This document shows, in pieces, positions 1-9,057 of a stretch of DNA of 64,000 nucleotides. The position numbers were made by a program, and so were the translations under genes. The notes under the pieces were generated by a model that was not told the DNA's origin, ran no database searches, and saw nothing but the letters and a program-made list of their open reading frames with translations. Position 1 is the stretch's first letter. Each line of letters opens with the position of its first letter. Source of the DNA: Methylomonas sp. MK1 (lineage in GTDB: Bacteria; Pseudomonadota; Gammaproteobacteria; Methylococcales; Methylomonadaceae); contig NZ_AQOV01000001.1 in the NCBI RefSeq assembly GCF_000365425.1, positions 2,294,001 through 2,358,000 of the forward strand. The letters are read 5' to 3'.

Positions 1-488
<488 letters not shown>

Positions 489-639
489 AATTTTAACTTG
501 TCACTCAATAAGATGAGTGACCAATCTTGGTCTCGACTACAGAACATCTTTTCTTGCGAATTGACGTGGTTTCTGTGTCGACTATTTCTAACAGCACATA
601 GTCGCTACACATACCCACACAAATTATTTCGATTTCGTT

Positions 640-652
640 TGTTAAAGAGCCA
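640..652 (-). promoter_or_regulatory. rRNA leader boxA antitermination site
   Basis: The minus strand reads TGGCTCTTTAACA, close to the bacterial boxA consensus TGCTCTTTAACA. It lies between the rRNA promoter and the 16S 5' end. In rRNA operons boxA is bound by NusB/NusE to prevent premature termination; that role is inferred from sequence and position. Confidence 0.8.
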
Positions 653-679
653 GAGCATTTCGCCCTGTTGAGCCGACAT

Positions 680-707
680 ATTCTACAGCGTTTTCAATTC
701 CTGTCAA
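680..707 (-). promoter_or_regulatory. rRNA operon sigma-70 promoter
   Basis: On the minus strand a perfect -35 TTGACA (702-707) and a -10 TAGAAT (680-685) are separated by 16 bp. Transcription would begin near 672 and run through a leader of about 185 nt containing boxA into 16S. The rest of 489-863 holds no convincing gene. Confidence 0.85.
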
Positions 708-863
708 ATTTATTTTTAAGCCATTTCAAAAAACCGAAACACTTAAAACAAATCCGCCACTCACAACCTTAAACCCGCCGAACTAAGCCGACCGCTTCAC
801 CGCTAAAACCCAAAAACATGAGCAGTGAAGAGCCGTGCATTCTAATCACCCATACTCCCCGCG

Positions 864-2060
864 TCAAGATATTATTTCTATCCGCGCAAATTTTCTTTTG
901 CCTACCTGATAAACATGCGTGGCCGGCGCCGAAATTAAGGTTTTCGGGTCTTCCAGTTTTTCACCATCAATCTTTACCGCACCTTGTTTGATCAAACGTA
1001 ATGCTTCAGACGTGCTTTCCACTAACCCAGCATTTTTCAACACATTAGCAATCGGCATGCCCTGCTCATCGACTTTAATTCGAACTTCCTCGATATCATC
1101 CGGCAAAGCCCCGCGCTGAAACCGAGCCTCAAAATTCTCAAGCGCCGTTTTTGCAGCCTGAAACCCATGAAACCTGGCAACAATCTCCTGAGCGAGCGAA
1201 ACTTTGTAATTTCTTGGGTTTTCGCCATCCTCGCACGCAGTTCGCCAATTCTCTATTTCAGTCATTGGCTTAAAGCTCAATAACTTAAAGTAACGCCACA
1301 TCAGCTCATCTGAGATCGACATGATCTTGCCAAACATGTCATCAGGAACGTCGGCTATACCTATGTAGTTGTTTAGCGATTTGGACATTTTCTGGACACC
1401 ATCAAGCCCTTCCAAAATCGGCATAGTCAACACGACCTGAGGTTTTTGCCCATAACCTTCCTGCAATTGCCTACCCATCAACAGGTTAAACTTCTGATCC
1501 GTGCCACCCAGCTCGACATCCGCTTTCATGACCACCGAGTCATAGCCCTGTATTAATGGGTATAAGAATTCGTGAATCGCAATGGGCTGCCCCCCCTTGT
1601 AACGCTTACTGAAATCATCACGCTCCAGCATTCTCGCCACGGTATTTCTCGCTGCTAACTGGATTAATTCGGCACTCGTCATAGAGCCCATCCACGCCGA
1701 ATTAAATTTCACCTCGGTTTTATCAGGATCAAGAATCTTAAACACCTGCGCCTGATAGGTTTTCGCGTTTTCCGCCACCTCTTCGCGGCTCAACGGCTTA
1801 CGCGTGACGTTTTTGCCAGTCGGATCACCTATCATCGCGGTAAAATCGCCGATCAAAAATTGCACGTTATGGCCGGCATCCTGAAATTGCTTCAGTTTAT
1901 TAATTAGCACCGTATGCCCCAGATGCAAATCGGGCGCTGTGGGATCGAATCCAGCCTTAATCGTTAACGGCCGATTTTCCTCCAGCTTTTTGATCAAATC
2001 AGATTCCAGCAAAATTTCTTCAGCGCCATAACGCAACTGAGCCAAGGTTTCTTGCAACAA
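864..2060 (-). CDS. tyrS: Tyrosyl-tRNA synthetase
   Basis: Cytoplasmic class I aminoacyl-tRNA synthetase charging tRNA-Tyr. The 398-residue protein shows the HIGH-type signature HLGH (46-49), the substrate-binding GGTDQKFN stretch (about 185-192), KMSKS (224-228) and an S4-like RNA-binding domain over about the last 60 residues. The length and the [15 protein letters not shown] context fit the TyrZ-type subfamily common in gammaproteobacteria. It lies directly upstream of the rRNA operon on the same strand, but the rRNA promoter stands between them. The ATG is preceded by the GGGAG ribosome-binding site. Confidence 0.97.
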   Translation of the reverse strand: MLQETLAQLRYGAEEILLESDLIKKLEENRPLTIKAGFDPTAPDLHLGHTVLINKLKQFQDAGHNVQFLIGDFTAMIGDPTGKNVTRKPLSREEVAENAKTYQAQVFKILDPDKTEVKFNSAWMGSMTSAELIQLAARNTVARMLERDDFSKRYKGGQPIAIHEFLYPLIQGYDSVVMKADVELGGTDQKFNLLMGRQLQEGYGQKPQVVLTMPILEGLDGVQKMSKSLNNYIGIADVPDDMFGKIMSISDELMWRYFKLLSFKPMTEIENWRTACEDGENPRNYKVSLAQEIVARFHGFQAAKTALENFEARFQRGALPDDIEEVRIKVDEQGMPIANVLKNAGLVESTSEALRLIKQGAVKIDGEKLEDPKTLISAPATHVYQVGKRKFARIEIIS

Positions 2061-2095
2061 TTTATTCTCCCGATAGCCTTTAGTTCTGGGCGCGC

Positions 2096-2101
2096 ATTAT
2101 A
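2096..2101 (-). promoter_or_regulatory. Probable -10 element of tyrS
   Basis: The minus strand carries a perfect TATAAT 36 bases upstream of the tyrS ATG. The -35 region at the expected distance (TCCTTC) is poor, so only the -10 is well supported. Confidence 0.4.
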
Positions 2102-2141
2102 AGTGATGCAATTGTACGGAAGGATAAAAAATGGCCTTTTG

Positions 2142-2171
2142 TTGGCCTTATGCACCAAAATTGCCTACAAT
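2142..2171 (+). promoter_or_regulatory. Candidate promoter of the M23 peptidase gene
   Basis: TTGGCC (2142-2147) and TACAAT (2166-2171) are 18 bp apart, about 25-34 bp upstream of the alternative GTG starts. The -35 is weak, the -10 good. Confidence 0.4.
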
Positions 2172-2195
2172 GAAACGCTCGACAAACAATGAAGT

Positions 2196-3497
2196 GTGAT
2201 TACTGTGAAGAACAGAATACTCAAGTCGGTGCTTTTAGGCACCTGCACCGTTGTTGCCGCAAGCGCAAGTTACGGATTGATACCGCATAAAGGTTTTGAA
2301 GACGCAAAGACCTTGGAGCAAGACAGACTGATCTCATCCAAGATCAACCAGTACACCAAATACGTTGCACCAACCGAAGTACAACATCTGGACATCACTG
2401 AAGAACTGGAACATACCGTTAAATCAGGTGAAAACCTTTCCAGCATTTTCTCAGCCTTAAATCTTAGCCGAGAAGATTTGCACAAAATTATCCACGCCAA
2501 CGCCACCGGCAAGCAGTTTGCCGACGTCGAACCCGGCCAGGACGTTGTTGCCACCCTGAATGCGTCGGGCGAATTGGAACAGCTAACTTACAGTAAAAAC
2601 CCTTTCGAAACATTGATTGCCACCCGGCATGACGACGAATTCGATGTGGCGTTGTTAAGCAAAAAAGTCGATTATCAAATAGCCAATAGTAAAGGCACGA
2701 TTGACTCTTCGCTATTCGAAGACGGCAAGGAAGCAGGCCTACCGGAAAAACTAATCCTGAAACTAGCCGACATTTTTGCCTGGGACATCGATTTTGCGCT
2801 GAATTTAAGAGACGGCGACCAATTTACCGTTGTCTATGAAAAGCTGTTTGTGGATGGCAAAGAGTTCGATACTGGCGAAATCCTGTCGGTTGAATTCGTC
2901 AACCAGGGCAAAACTTATACCGCCGTGCGCTTTGAAGATAATCAAGGCAATACAGGCTACTACACGCCGGAAGGCAACGGCTTACGCAAAGCCTTCCTGC
3001 AAACCCCGATGGACTTCGCCAAAATCAGCTCGCATTTCGATTTGCACCGCAAGCATCCGATCCTGAACACCATCCGCGCGCATAAAGGCGTCGATTATTC
3101 CGCAGCCATCGGCACTCCGGTTAAAACCACCGGCGACGGTAAAATCGTCTTCCGCGGCGTGAAAAACGGCTATGGCAATGTAGTGGAGATCGAGCATGGC
3201 CAAAAATATTCAACCTTGTACGCCCACTTGTCCGGCTTCAAATCCGGTCAGAAACTCGGCAGCACCATTAAACAAGGCGATGTAATTGGTTACGTCGGCA
3301 AAACCGGCTTGGCCACCGGCCCGCATCTACATTATGAATTCCGCATTGGCGGCGAGCACGTCAATCCGGTTACCGCGAAAATACCGCGCTCCATGCCTAT
3401 GGATAACGCTTTACTGGCAAAATTCAAAGCACAAACCCAGCCATTTTTGGCGCAATTGAAACAAGCCAAAGGCGACGCGTTGGTTGCTCAAAACTAA
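2196..3497 (+). CDS. M23-family peptidoglycan DD-metalloendopeptidase (MepM/OapA type)
   Basis: Exported cell-wall hydrolase, probably cutting peptide cross-links of peptidoglycan. A basic N-terminus and hydrophobic stretch (about 9-27) form a signal peptide or anchor. Residues about 70-160 form an OapA/LysM-like region; the M23 domain fills about 275-390. The LAS zinc ligands are visible: H296 and D300 in HKGVD, and HLH at 377-379. Length (433) matches MepM/YebA-type enzymes. Start is GTG: 2196 and an in-frame GTG at 2205 are both possible. The stop overlaps the first possible start of anmK, an arrangement common in gammaproteobacteria. Confidence 0.92.
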   Translation: MITVKNRILKSVLLGTCTVVAASASYGLIPHKGFEDAKTLEQDRLISSKINQYTKYVAPTEVQHLDITEELEHTVKSGENLSSIFSALNLSREDLHKIIHANATGKQFADVEPGQDVVATLNASGELEQLTYSKNPFETLIATRHDDEFDVALLSKKVDYQIANSKGTIDSSLFEDGKEAGLPEKLILKLADIFAWDIDFALNLRDGDQFTVVYEKLFVDGKEFDTGEILSVEFVNQGKTYTAVRFEDNQGNTGYYTPEGNGLRKAFLQTPMDFAKISSHFDLHRKHPILNTIRAHKGVDYSAAIGTPVKTTGDGKIVFRGVKNGYGNVVEIEHGQKYSTLYAHLSGFKSGQKLGSTIKQGDVIGYVGKTGLATGPHLHYEFRIGGEHVNPVTAKIPRSMPMDNALLAKFKAQTQPFLAQLKQAKGDALVAQN

Positions 3498-3501
3498 TAC
3501 A

Positions 3502-4617
3502 GTGTCCGAGCTCTATATAGGCTTAATGTCAGGGACCAGCGTCGATGGTATCGATGCTGGTCTTGTCGATTTTAGCGACGGCAAAACACAACTTGTCGCA
3601 TTCCATTACCAACCATTCTCCGTCGAACTCCGACAAAAAATTCAAAATCTAAGCCAACCTGGCCAGCCTATTCTGCTAACCGATTACGGCTCTCTCGATA
3701 GCCAGATCGGTCGTTTATTCGGCGAAACAGCGCAGACTCTGCTTGATAATGCCAACATTCCGGCAAGTTCGATCAAGGGTATCGGCAGTCACGGCCAAAC
3801 CGTTTATCACTCCCCAGAAACTGTCAATGGCTTTTCTCTGCAAATCGGCGACCCGAATCGCATTGCCGAAATTACCGGCATCACCACCGTCGCCGATTTC
3901 CGCCGCCGCGACATTGCCGTTGGCGGCCAAGGTGCCCCGTTGGTTCCAGCCTTTCATCAAGCAGTTTTTAGCGATGTCACACAAGCCAGGGTAGTCGTCA
4001 ATATTGGCGGCATCGCCAACATAACAGTGTTAAACGATAAACCGGTCATCGGCTTCGATACCGGCCCCGGCAATGGCTTAATGGACTGGTGGTGTCAGAA
4101 ACATTGCAACCAGCCTTATGACCGCAATGGCGATTGGGCAGCCAAGGGCAAACCCTATCCCGCCCTGCTCGATGCTTTAAAAGACGACGACTATTTCCGG
4201 CTAGCGCCACCGAAAAGTACTGGCAAAGAATATTTTTCGCCTGCATGGTTACAGCAGAAGCTCAGCTTATTTCCCAGCCTTAAGGCTGAAGACATTCAAG
4301 CCACGCTCAACCAATTCAGCGCCAATACTATCGCCGACGCCATTCGCCAATATGCGCCAAATACCTTGCAAACTTTGGTTTGTGGTGGCGGTACGCATAA
4401 CAGCCAATTGATGACCCTGTTACGAAAACTCCTCGATATGCCGGTGATTTCAACAGCTGAAAGGGGAATCGATCCCGATCATGTCGAAGCAATTGCGTTT
4501 GCCTGGCTGGCACGCCAAACCCTTAACAATTTGCCGGGAAACTTATGTAGCGTCACGGGCGCAGGGGCGCCCGTGATTTTAGGTGGGATTTATCCGGGTA
4601 GAAACGGTTTACGCTGA
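3502..4617 (+). CDS. anmK: Anhydro-N-acetylmuramic acid kinase
   Basis: Phosphorylates 1,6-anhydro-MurNAc in peptidoglycan recycling. The N-terminal signature [12 protein letters not shown] and the later GFDTGPGN phosphate-binding segment identify the family. I place the start at GTG 3502 because the product then begins [12 protein letters not shown] as in other AnmK proteins; an upstream TTG at 3484 would overlap the preceding peptidase gene. About 371 residues, normal length. Being next to a peptidoglycan hydrolase fits a cell-wall turnover role. Its 3' end overlaps the convergent erpA by 9 bp. Confidence 0.95.
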   Translation: MSELYIGLMSGTSVDGIDAGLVDFSDGKTQLVAFHYQPFSVELRQKIQNLSQPGQPILLTDYGSLDSQIGRLFGETAQTLLDNANIPASSIKGIGSHGQTVYHSPETVNGFSLQIGDPNRIAEITGITTVADFRRRDIAVGGQGAPLVPAFHQAVFSDVTQARVVVNIGGIANITVLNDKPVIGFDTGPGNGLMDWWCQKHCNQPYDRNGDWAAKGKPYPALLDALKDDDYFRLAPPKSTGKEYFSPAWLQQKLSLFPSLKAEDIQATLNQFSANTIADAIRQYAPNTLQTLVCGGGTHNSQLMTLLRKLLDMPVISTAERGIDPDHVEAIAFAWLARQTLNNLPGNLCSVTGAGAPVILGGIYPGRNGLR

Positions 4618-4941
4618 GAAAGACGAGCCGCAACCGCAGGTCGTCGTGGCGTTAGGATTACGAATCACGAATTGCGCACCAGACAGGTCTTCCTTGTAAT
4701 CGATTTCGGCACCGCTAAGGTACTGAATACTCATTGAATCAATCAGCACTGTCACGCCATCTTTGACAATTTGGGTATCGTCTTCATTAACATCTTCGTC
4801 AAAAGTAAAACCGTACTGAAATCCCGAACAGCCGCCGCCACTGATATAGACTCTGAGCTTAAGATTATCGTTACCCTCTTCCTGAATTAAACCCGCAACT
4901 TTATGAGCGGCGCTGTCGGTAAACACAATAGGATCGGACAT
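4609..4941 (-). CDS. erpA: Iron-sulfur cluster insertion protein ErpA
   Basis: A-type Fe-S carrier of the HesB/IscA family that delivers clusters to apo-proteins. The 110-residue protein has the three conserved cysteines, C38 (GGGCSGF) and C102/C104 (CGCG), and the acidic FDEDVNEDD stretch typical of ErpA. I start at the ATG giving [12 protein letters not shown]; an in-frame ATG 18 bp upstream is less likely. It is monocistronic with a good promoter just upstream, and overlaps the end of anmK. Confidence 0.95.
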   Translation of the reverse strand: MSDPIVFTDSAAHKVAGLIQEEGNDNLKLRVYISGGGCSGFQYGFTFDEDVNEDDTQIVKDGVTVLIDSMSIQYLSGAEIDYKEDLSGAQFVIRNPNATTTCGCGSSFSA

Positions 4942-4974
4942 ATAAAACTCTATAAGCAATTGAAAGATTAAATG

Positions 4975-5003
4975 ATTATGACTATACCCAGTAATTCAGT
5001 CAA
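4975..5003 (-). promoter_or_regulatory. Promoter of erpA
   Basis: On the minus strand TTGACT (4998-5003) and CATAAT (4975-4980) are exactly 17 bp apart, 34 bp upstream of the erpA ATG. No obvious IscR-type palindrome was noticed. Confidence 0.7.
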
Positions 5004-5170
5004 GAATTATCAACTATATTTTCCAGACCTGCGATTAAAGCCCCAACGAAGCAACCACCGCGCTAATATTTACGCTAAATTTAGCTGGAACTCTATTAAC
5101 AAACTCCATAGCTTCGCCTAAAACCAGAAAGTATCGACAGACTTAAAATCGCTCGACAAGGAGACATACC

Positions 5171-5656
5171 ATGCTTATCACCTTCCTCAGACACGCTACC
5201 GCAGAAGATGGCGGCTTATCGATACCCGATGCGGATAGAGCCTTAATCGATAAAGGCGAAAAGCAGGTGAAACGCTTGGCGGCATTTTGTTTAGCCAACG
5301 GATTGATTCCGGGATCGTTTTATTGCAGTCCACTGTTACGCGCCCAACAGACCGCGAGGATACTCCACCAACACCTGCCTGACAGCCCTGCACCACAGAC
5401 CGTTGAGTGGCTGGGCATCGATACTTCTGCACCAACCATACTCAGAGAACTTGCCAAACTGGCCGATCAAGGTCTGGACGACGTTTGGCTGGTCGGGCAC
5501 GAACCGGACTTCTCGATTACCATATCCCTTTTGTTAGGCACTGTTCCCGACAATATTGTCATCAAAAAAGCCTCCCTGACCCGCCTGGATGCCGACTTGT
5601 CCGATCAAGCTTCAGCTAAATTGCTGTGGAGCGTCCCGTGTTCATTGATGCACTAA
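5171..5656 (+). CDS. sixA: Phosphohistidine phosphatase SixA
   Basis: Histidine-phosphatase superfamily enzyme, probably removing phosphate from phosphohistidine proteins such as HPt or PTS components. The catalytic RH motif is at residues 7-8 (FLRHAT); a second conserved part, LVGHEPD, lies near 113-119. At 161 residues it has the length of E. coli SixA. A strong AAGGAGA ribosome-binding site precedes the ATG. It is converging with the nir operon end. Confidence 0.9.
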   Translation: MLITFLRHATAEDGGLSIPDADRALIDKGEKQVKRLAAFCLANGLIPGSFYCSPLLRAQQTARILHQHLPDSPAPQTVEWLGIDTSAPTILRELAKLADQGLDDVWLVGHEPDFSITISLLLGTVPDNIVIKKASLTRLDADLSDQASAKLLWSVPCSLMH

Positions 5657-5676
5657 AGGACCAGCACATCTAAGTT

Positions 5677-5943
5677 TCAAGCCAATTGTTCGACCAACTC
5701 CTTCAGTGCTGCCAGGGTTTCGGCATCGGTAACAGACTCCGCAATCCGCTTGTGCAAATTCTCCGCATAGCGTGTTGATGCCAAGCCAGCCTGAACCAAG
5801 CCAAAATCCTGAGCAATGCTATCGATTTGCCGCCAGTCGTCGCCAGTCAATATGGCCTTTTCCGAAGCGGAAGCCATCCTGGCCCAGCCATCAATGTCCC
5901 CGGCAAATTTTCTGTAAATAGCAACTTTTTCCAGACTAATCAT
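5677..5943 (-). CDS. Uncharacterised 88-residue protein at the end of the heme d1 operon
   Basis: I do not recognise this family. It is a soluble, probably all-helical, acidic protein without signal peptide, cysteines or obvious motif. The gene starts 27 bp after the nirJ stop on the same strand, so it is probably co-transcribed with the heme d1 genes. A role in that pathway is inferred only from position. Confidence 0.65.
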   Translation of the reverse strand: MISLEKVAIYRKFAGDIDGWARMASASEKAILTGDDWRQIDSIAQDFGLVQAGLASTRYAENLHKRIAESVTDAETLAALKELVEQLA

Positions 5944-5970
5944 TACTCATCTGAGACGGCGCAAATCTGT

Positions 5971-7110
5971 CTAAGCGAAGATCTCTTCGTCCAGCAGATA
6001 ACAGCCAGGATCCTCGGCCCAAAAATCGCCGGTCATTTGCTGCGCACGAACACGCGTATTGCCGTTGCAAATATTTTGATAATGACAATCGCCACAGCGA
6101 CCCTTCAGCGGCCTGGGCGAAGCTTTCAATCCGGCCATGAGCGGATCGCTGATGTCCGGCCAGATTTCAGAGAACGGCCGTTCACGGACATTACCCAAAC
6201 CGTAATGCCACCAGAACGTGTCCGGGTGGACATTACCGAGATTGTCGATATTGGCGACATTCACGCCGGAAGCATTGCCGCCCCATTGCTGCAATTTTGC
6301 CTGAATATGCTCCGCTTGCTCGGGGAAACGGCGCTTAACCCAGTGCAAAAAATAAACCGCATCCGCGTCGTTGTTGCCGGTCACCACTTCGCGATGCAAG
6401 CCTTGTTGTTCCCAAGCTAACGACTTCTCGAACAAGCTATCCATTACCTTGCGGGTCAACTGAAACTCGGCGTCGTCCTTGCGGTTCTTATTACCGCGAC
6501 CGCCATAGTTCAAATGCGACAGATAGAATTTGTCGATGTCTTCGTCGTCCATCAATTGCAACAGATCTTCGAAATCGTGAGCATTGTCTTGGGTCAGCGT
6601 AAACCTGACGCCGGCTTTGATGTTGTGTTCGCGGCATAAACGAATACCAGCCAGCGAAGCCTCGAACGAACCTTGCTTCTGGCGGAATGTGTCATGGGTC
6701 TGACCAATGCCGTCCAGGCTGACGCCGATGTATTGATAGTCGATCGCGGCGATTTGCTCGATATTGGATTGATCGATCAACGTGCCATTACTGGACAAAG
6801 CCACATAAAAGCCCATGTCGCGGGCGCGCTGCGAGATAGCAAAAATATCCGGATGCAGCAACGGCTCGCCGCCGGACAAAATCAACACTGGCACTTTGAA
6901 GGCTTTCAGGTCATCCATCACCGTGTAGATTTCCGGCGTGCTGAGTTCGCCAGGGAAATTGATGTCGGCCGACGTGGTATAGCAGTGTTTGCAGGTCAGA
7001 TTGCAACGGCGGATCAGGTTCCAGATCACCACAGGCCCCGAGGGCTTGCGCGGCGCGGTCAACGGCGTCGGGTAAAGCAATTCGCGCATGTATTGGCTAA
7101 GTCTGAACAT
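5971..7110 (-). CDS. nirJ: Heme d1 biosynthesis radical SAM protein NirJ
   Basis: Radical SAM enzyme that, in the known pathway, replaces the propionates of 12,18-didecarboxysiroheme with oxo groups. The radical SAM cluster motif is CNLTCKHC with cysteines at 36, 40 and 43. A C-terminal Cys-rich SPASM/twitch-like segment (GRCGDCHYQNIC and a later Cys) would bind an auxiliary cluster. At 379 residues it has the usual length. It lies 3 bp after nirH, last recognised member of the nirF-D-L-G-H-J series. Confidence 0.95.
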   Translation of the reverse strand: MFRLSQYMRELLYPTPLTAPRKPSGPVVIWNLIRRCNLTCKHCYTTSADINFPGELSTPEIYTVMDDLKAFKVPVLILSGGEPLLHPDIFAISQRARDMGFYVALSSNGTLIDQSNIEQIAAIDYQYIGVSLDGIGQTHDTFRQKQGSFEASLAGIRLCREHNIKAGVRFTLTQDNAHDFEDLLQLMDDEDIDKFYLSHLNYGGRGNKNRKDDAEFQLTRKVMDSLFEKSLAWEQQGLHREVVTGNNDADAVYFLHWVKRRFPEQAEHIQAKLQQWGGNASGVNVANIDNLGNVHPDTFWWHYGLGNVRERPFSEIWPDISDPLMAGLKASPRPLKGRCGDCHYQNICNGNTRVRAQQMTGDFWAEDPGCYLLDEEIFA

Positions 7111-7113
7111 GCC

Positions 7114-7593
7114 CTATCCCCCGATTCGCAAACCGGTTTTTTTAAGAATTTTGGTGCTGTACAGCACCTCGTGACTACGCGCCTGTTCGCCTAATAATTC
7201 GGCGATGATTGCGGTTTGCCGTTCGGCATCCTGCTCGGTCTTACCATGCACCATGGCGAACAAATTGTACGGCCAGTCCGGCAAATGACGGGGACGCTGA
7301 TAGCAATGACTAACAAACGACAGCATGGCTACCTTTTGTCCCAGTTCGTCGACATGGCTATCCTCAACATCCCACACCGTCATACCGTTGTAGCGGTAAC
7401 CCAGTTTGTAATGGTTGGGCACCGCAGCAATACGGCGAATGGTCCCGGTCTGCTGCATTTCAGCCAGATGTAACATGATCACTTGTGCAGACAAACCCAG
7501 TTGCTCGGCAACCGCTTGATACGGTTCGCTAACCAGGGGCAGGCCGGCCTGGGTGGCTTGGATAATTTGGCGGTCTATCTCGTCGATTGGCAT
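7114..7593 (-). CDS. nirH: Siroheme decarboxylase subunit NirH
   Basis: One of four Lrp/AsnC-like subunits that decarboxylate siroheme to 12,18-didecarboxysiroheme. An N-terminal winged-helix part (about 5-60) is followed by an AsnC-type ligand domain with the CYQRPRHLPDWPYNL motif. The YSTKILKKTGLRIGG end is typical of the NirH/NirL type. Assignment to H rather than L rests on position in the cluster. Its start abuts the nirG stop. Confidence 0.9.
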   Translation of the reverse strand: MPIDEIDRQIIQATQAGLPLVSEPYQAVAEQLGLSAQVIMLHLAEMQQTGTIRRIAAVPNHYKLGYRYNGMTVWDVEDSHVDELGQKVAMLSFVSHCYQRPRHLPDWPYNLFAMVHGKTEQDAERQTAIIAELLGEQARSHEVLYSTKILKKTGLRIGG

Positions 7594-8036
7594 CAGGCTT
7601 CCAATTGCAGACCAACGTAGTATTCGCTGATCTTCGGCATGTTGTATACAGCCAATCCGGTCTGCCGCTCAATTTCGGCAATCACACTTTGCACCTGTTC
7701 CGGCTTTTCGGTGGCCAGCACAAACCACATGTTGAGTAAATGATTGCGAGCATAGTTATGCGCCACTTCGGGGAAGGCGTTGACGATTTCGGTGACTTCG
7801 TCGAAGCGCTCATCCGGTACTTTCAGCGCCGCCAAAGTCAAGGCCCCACCCATTTGTTCGGCATGATACATCGGCCCAAAACGCGACAATATTCCGTCGG
7901 CCAACATGGCTTGCAATCTTGACAGCAATTCGGCTTCCGGCAGGCCCAATTCCGCGGCAACCCGTTGGTAGGGCGATACGCAGATAGGGAAACCTTGCTG
8001 CAAGCGGTTGACGATGGCTTTGTCTGTGGCGTCCAT
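7593..8036 (-). CDS. nirG: Siroheme decarboxylase subunit NirG
   Basis: Lrp/AsnC-like subunit of the NirD/NirG type (147 residues). It has the RFGPMYHAEQMGG segment after the winged helix, then HNYARNHLLNMWFV in the ligand domain, and ends in a YYVGLQLEA-like tail as NirD-type subunits do. It lies 2 bp after nirL and overlaps nirH by 1 base, so translation is likely coupled. Confidence 0.9.
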   Translation of the reverse strand: MDATDKAIVNRLQQGFPICVSPYQRVAAELGLPEAELLSRLQAMLADGILSRFGPMYHAEQMGGALTLAALKVPDERFDEVTEIVNAFPEVAHNYARNHLLNMWFVLATEKPEQVQSVIAEIERQTGLAVYNMPKISEYYVGLQLEA

Positions 8037-8038
8037 GT

Positions 8039-8608
8039 TTAGGCGAAGTGCATACGCAAAGACTGTTTGTTTTGAATCTCCTCCCTGCCCTCTCCAGCAA
8101 AAACGGGGGTTGGCCCATCGCCTTTTGTCATCTGGCGAGCATATAAAGCGCCCCGCTGTTTAAAGCAACGCCGGCTAAACAACACTTCAAAAGAATAATC
8201 GCTTAAATTGCAGTCATGCCGCAACTCTGCCCATTGCTCAAGCACCACCTCCCGGCTCTTGCCATGGATCATGCAATACAGGTTGTAGGGCCAGACTTCA
8301 CCTTGGCGCGGGCGTTGATAACACAGATTCACGCAAGCCTGCTGACTGATCAACGCGCCGACCCGAGCTACCCGCTCGTCCGGCACATCCATCACGATCA
8401 TCGCATTGGCCCGGTAACCCAGCTGACGATGCTTGACCACTACTCCCCAACGCTTGATCAATCCCTGAGTCTTCAAGCGTGCAAGGCGCTCGATTACGTC
8501 CTGCTCGGTGATCGCCAATTGCTCGGCTATCGCCGCATACGGCCTCGCTGCAATCGGTAAGCCGGCTTGCACGGCGGCAATCAGTTGATAATCGATAGCG
8601 TCAATCAT
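8039..8608 (-). CDS. nirL: Siroheme decarboxylase subunit NirL
   Basis: Lrp/AsnC-like subunit of the NirL/NirH type with the CYQRPRQGEVWPYNLYC motif and an LFSRRCFKQRG segment near the C-terminus. At 189 residues it is longer than its paralogues because of a C-terminal tail of about 30 residues rich in polar residues. It overlaps nirD by 8 bp. Known biochemistry shows such subunits work as pairs, so D-L and G-H pairs are expected. Confidence 0.9.
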   Translation of the reverse strand: MIDAIDYQLIAAVQAGLPIAARPYAAIAEQLAITEQDVIERLARLKTQGLIKRWGVVVKHRQLGYRANAMIVMDVPDERVARVGALISQQACVNLCYQRPRQGEVWPYNLYCMIHGKSREVVLEQWAELRHDCNLSDYSFEVLFSRRCFKQRGALYARQMTKGDGPTPVFAGEGREEIQNKQSLRMHFA

Positions 8609-9056
8609 GCAGATTTAGCTCAAATCCCAGGTTGATGAAATAGTCGGCCAGCATCGGCAGCAACATCGCGGGATAGCCGGTTTGAGTCTCGATATCCGCA
8701 ATAACGGCTTTAAGATGGGTTTCGCTATCGGCAATCAACACAAACCACAAATTGAAGCGATTTTCGCGCTCGTAGTTATGATTGACTTCCGGATAAGCGC
8801 TCACCAATTCCGCAACTCTCGCCAAATCAAATTCCGGCACCGCCATCGCCACCAGCGCGCTGTTGCCGATGCTATTGGGCGCGATCACCGGGCCGATGCG
8901 GCTGATCATCTGCTGCTCGGATAAGGTTTGAAATGCATTCAGCACCTCGTCTTCGCTAACCCCAAGCTGCTCGGCGATGTCCCGGTAAGGGGTCGGACTC
9001 AACGGAAAATCCTGCTGATAATCGTTGAGCAGGCGTTTATGCAAGGGCGCCAGCAT
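8601..9056 (-). CDS. nirD: Siroheme decarboxylase subunit NirD
   Basis: Lrp/AsnC-like subunit of 151 residues with the RIGPVIAPNSIGN segment and NHNYERENRFNLWFVL in the ligand domain, ending INLGFELNLHD. It directly follows nirF (1 bp between coding regions), as in the Pseudomonas nirFDLGHJ order. Despite the DNA-binding-like fold it is taken as a decarboxylase subunit, not a regulator, because four paralogues sit together with nirF and nirJ. Confidence 0.9.
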   Translation of the reverse strand: MLAPLHKRLLNDYQQDFPLSPTPYRDIAEQLGVSEDEVLNAFQTLSEQQMISRIGPVIAPNSIGNSALVAMAVPEFDLARVAELVSAYPEVNHNYERENRFNLWFVLIADSETHLKAVIADIETQTGYPAMLLPMLADYFINLGFELNLHD

Positions 9057-9057
9057 G

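Noticed and set aside
8039-9056. Lrp/AsnC-type genes read as transcription regulators
   Set aside because: Four paralogues in nirF-D-L-G-H-J order are siroheme decarboxylase subunits, despite the winged-helix fold.
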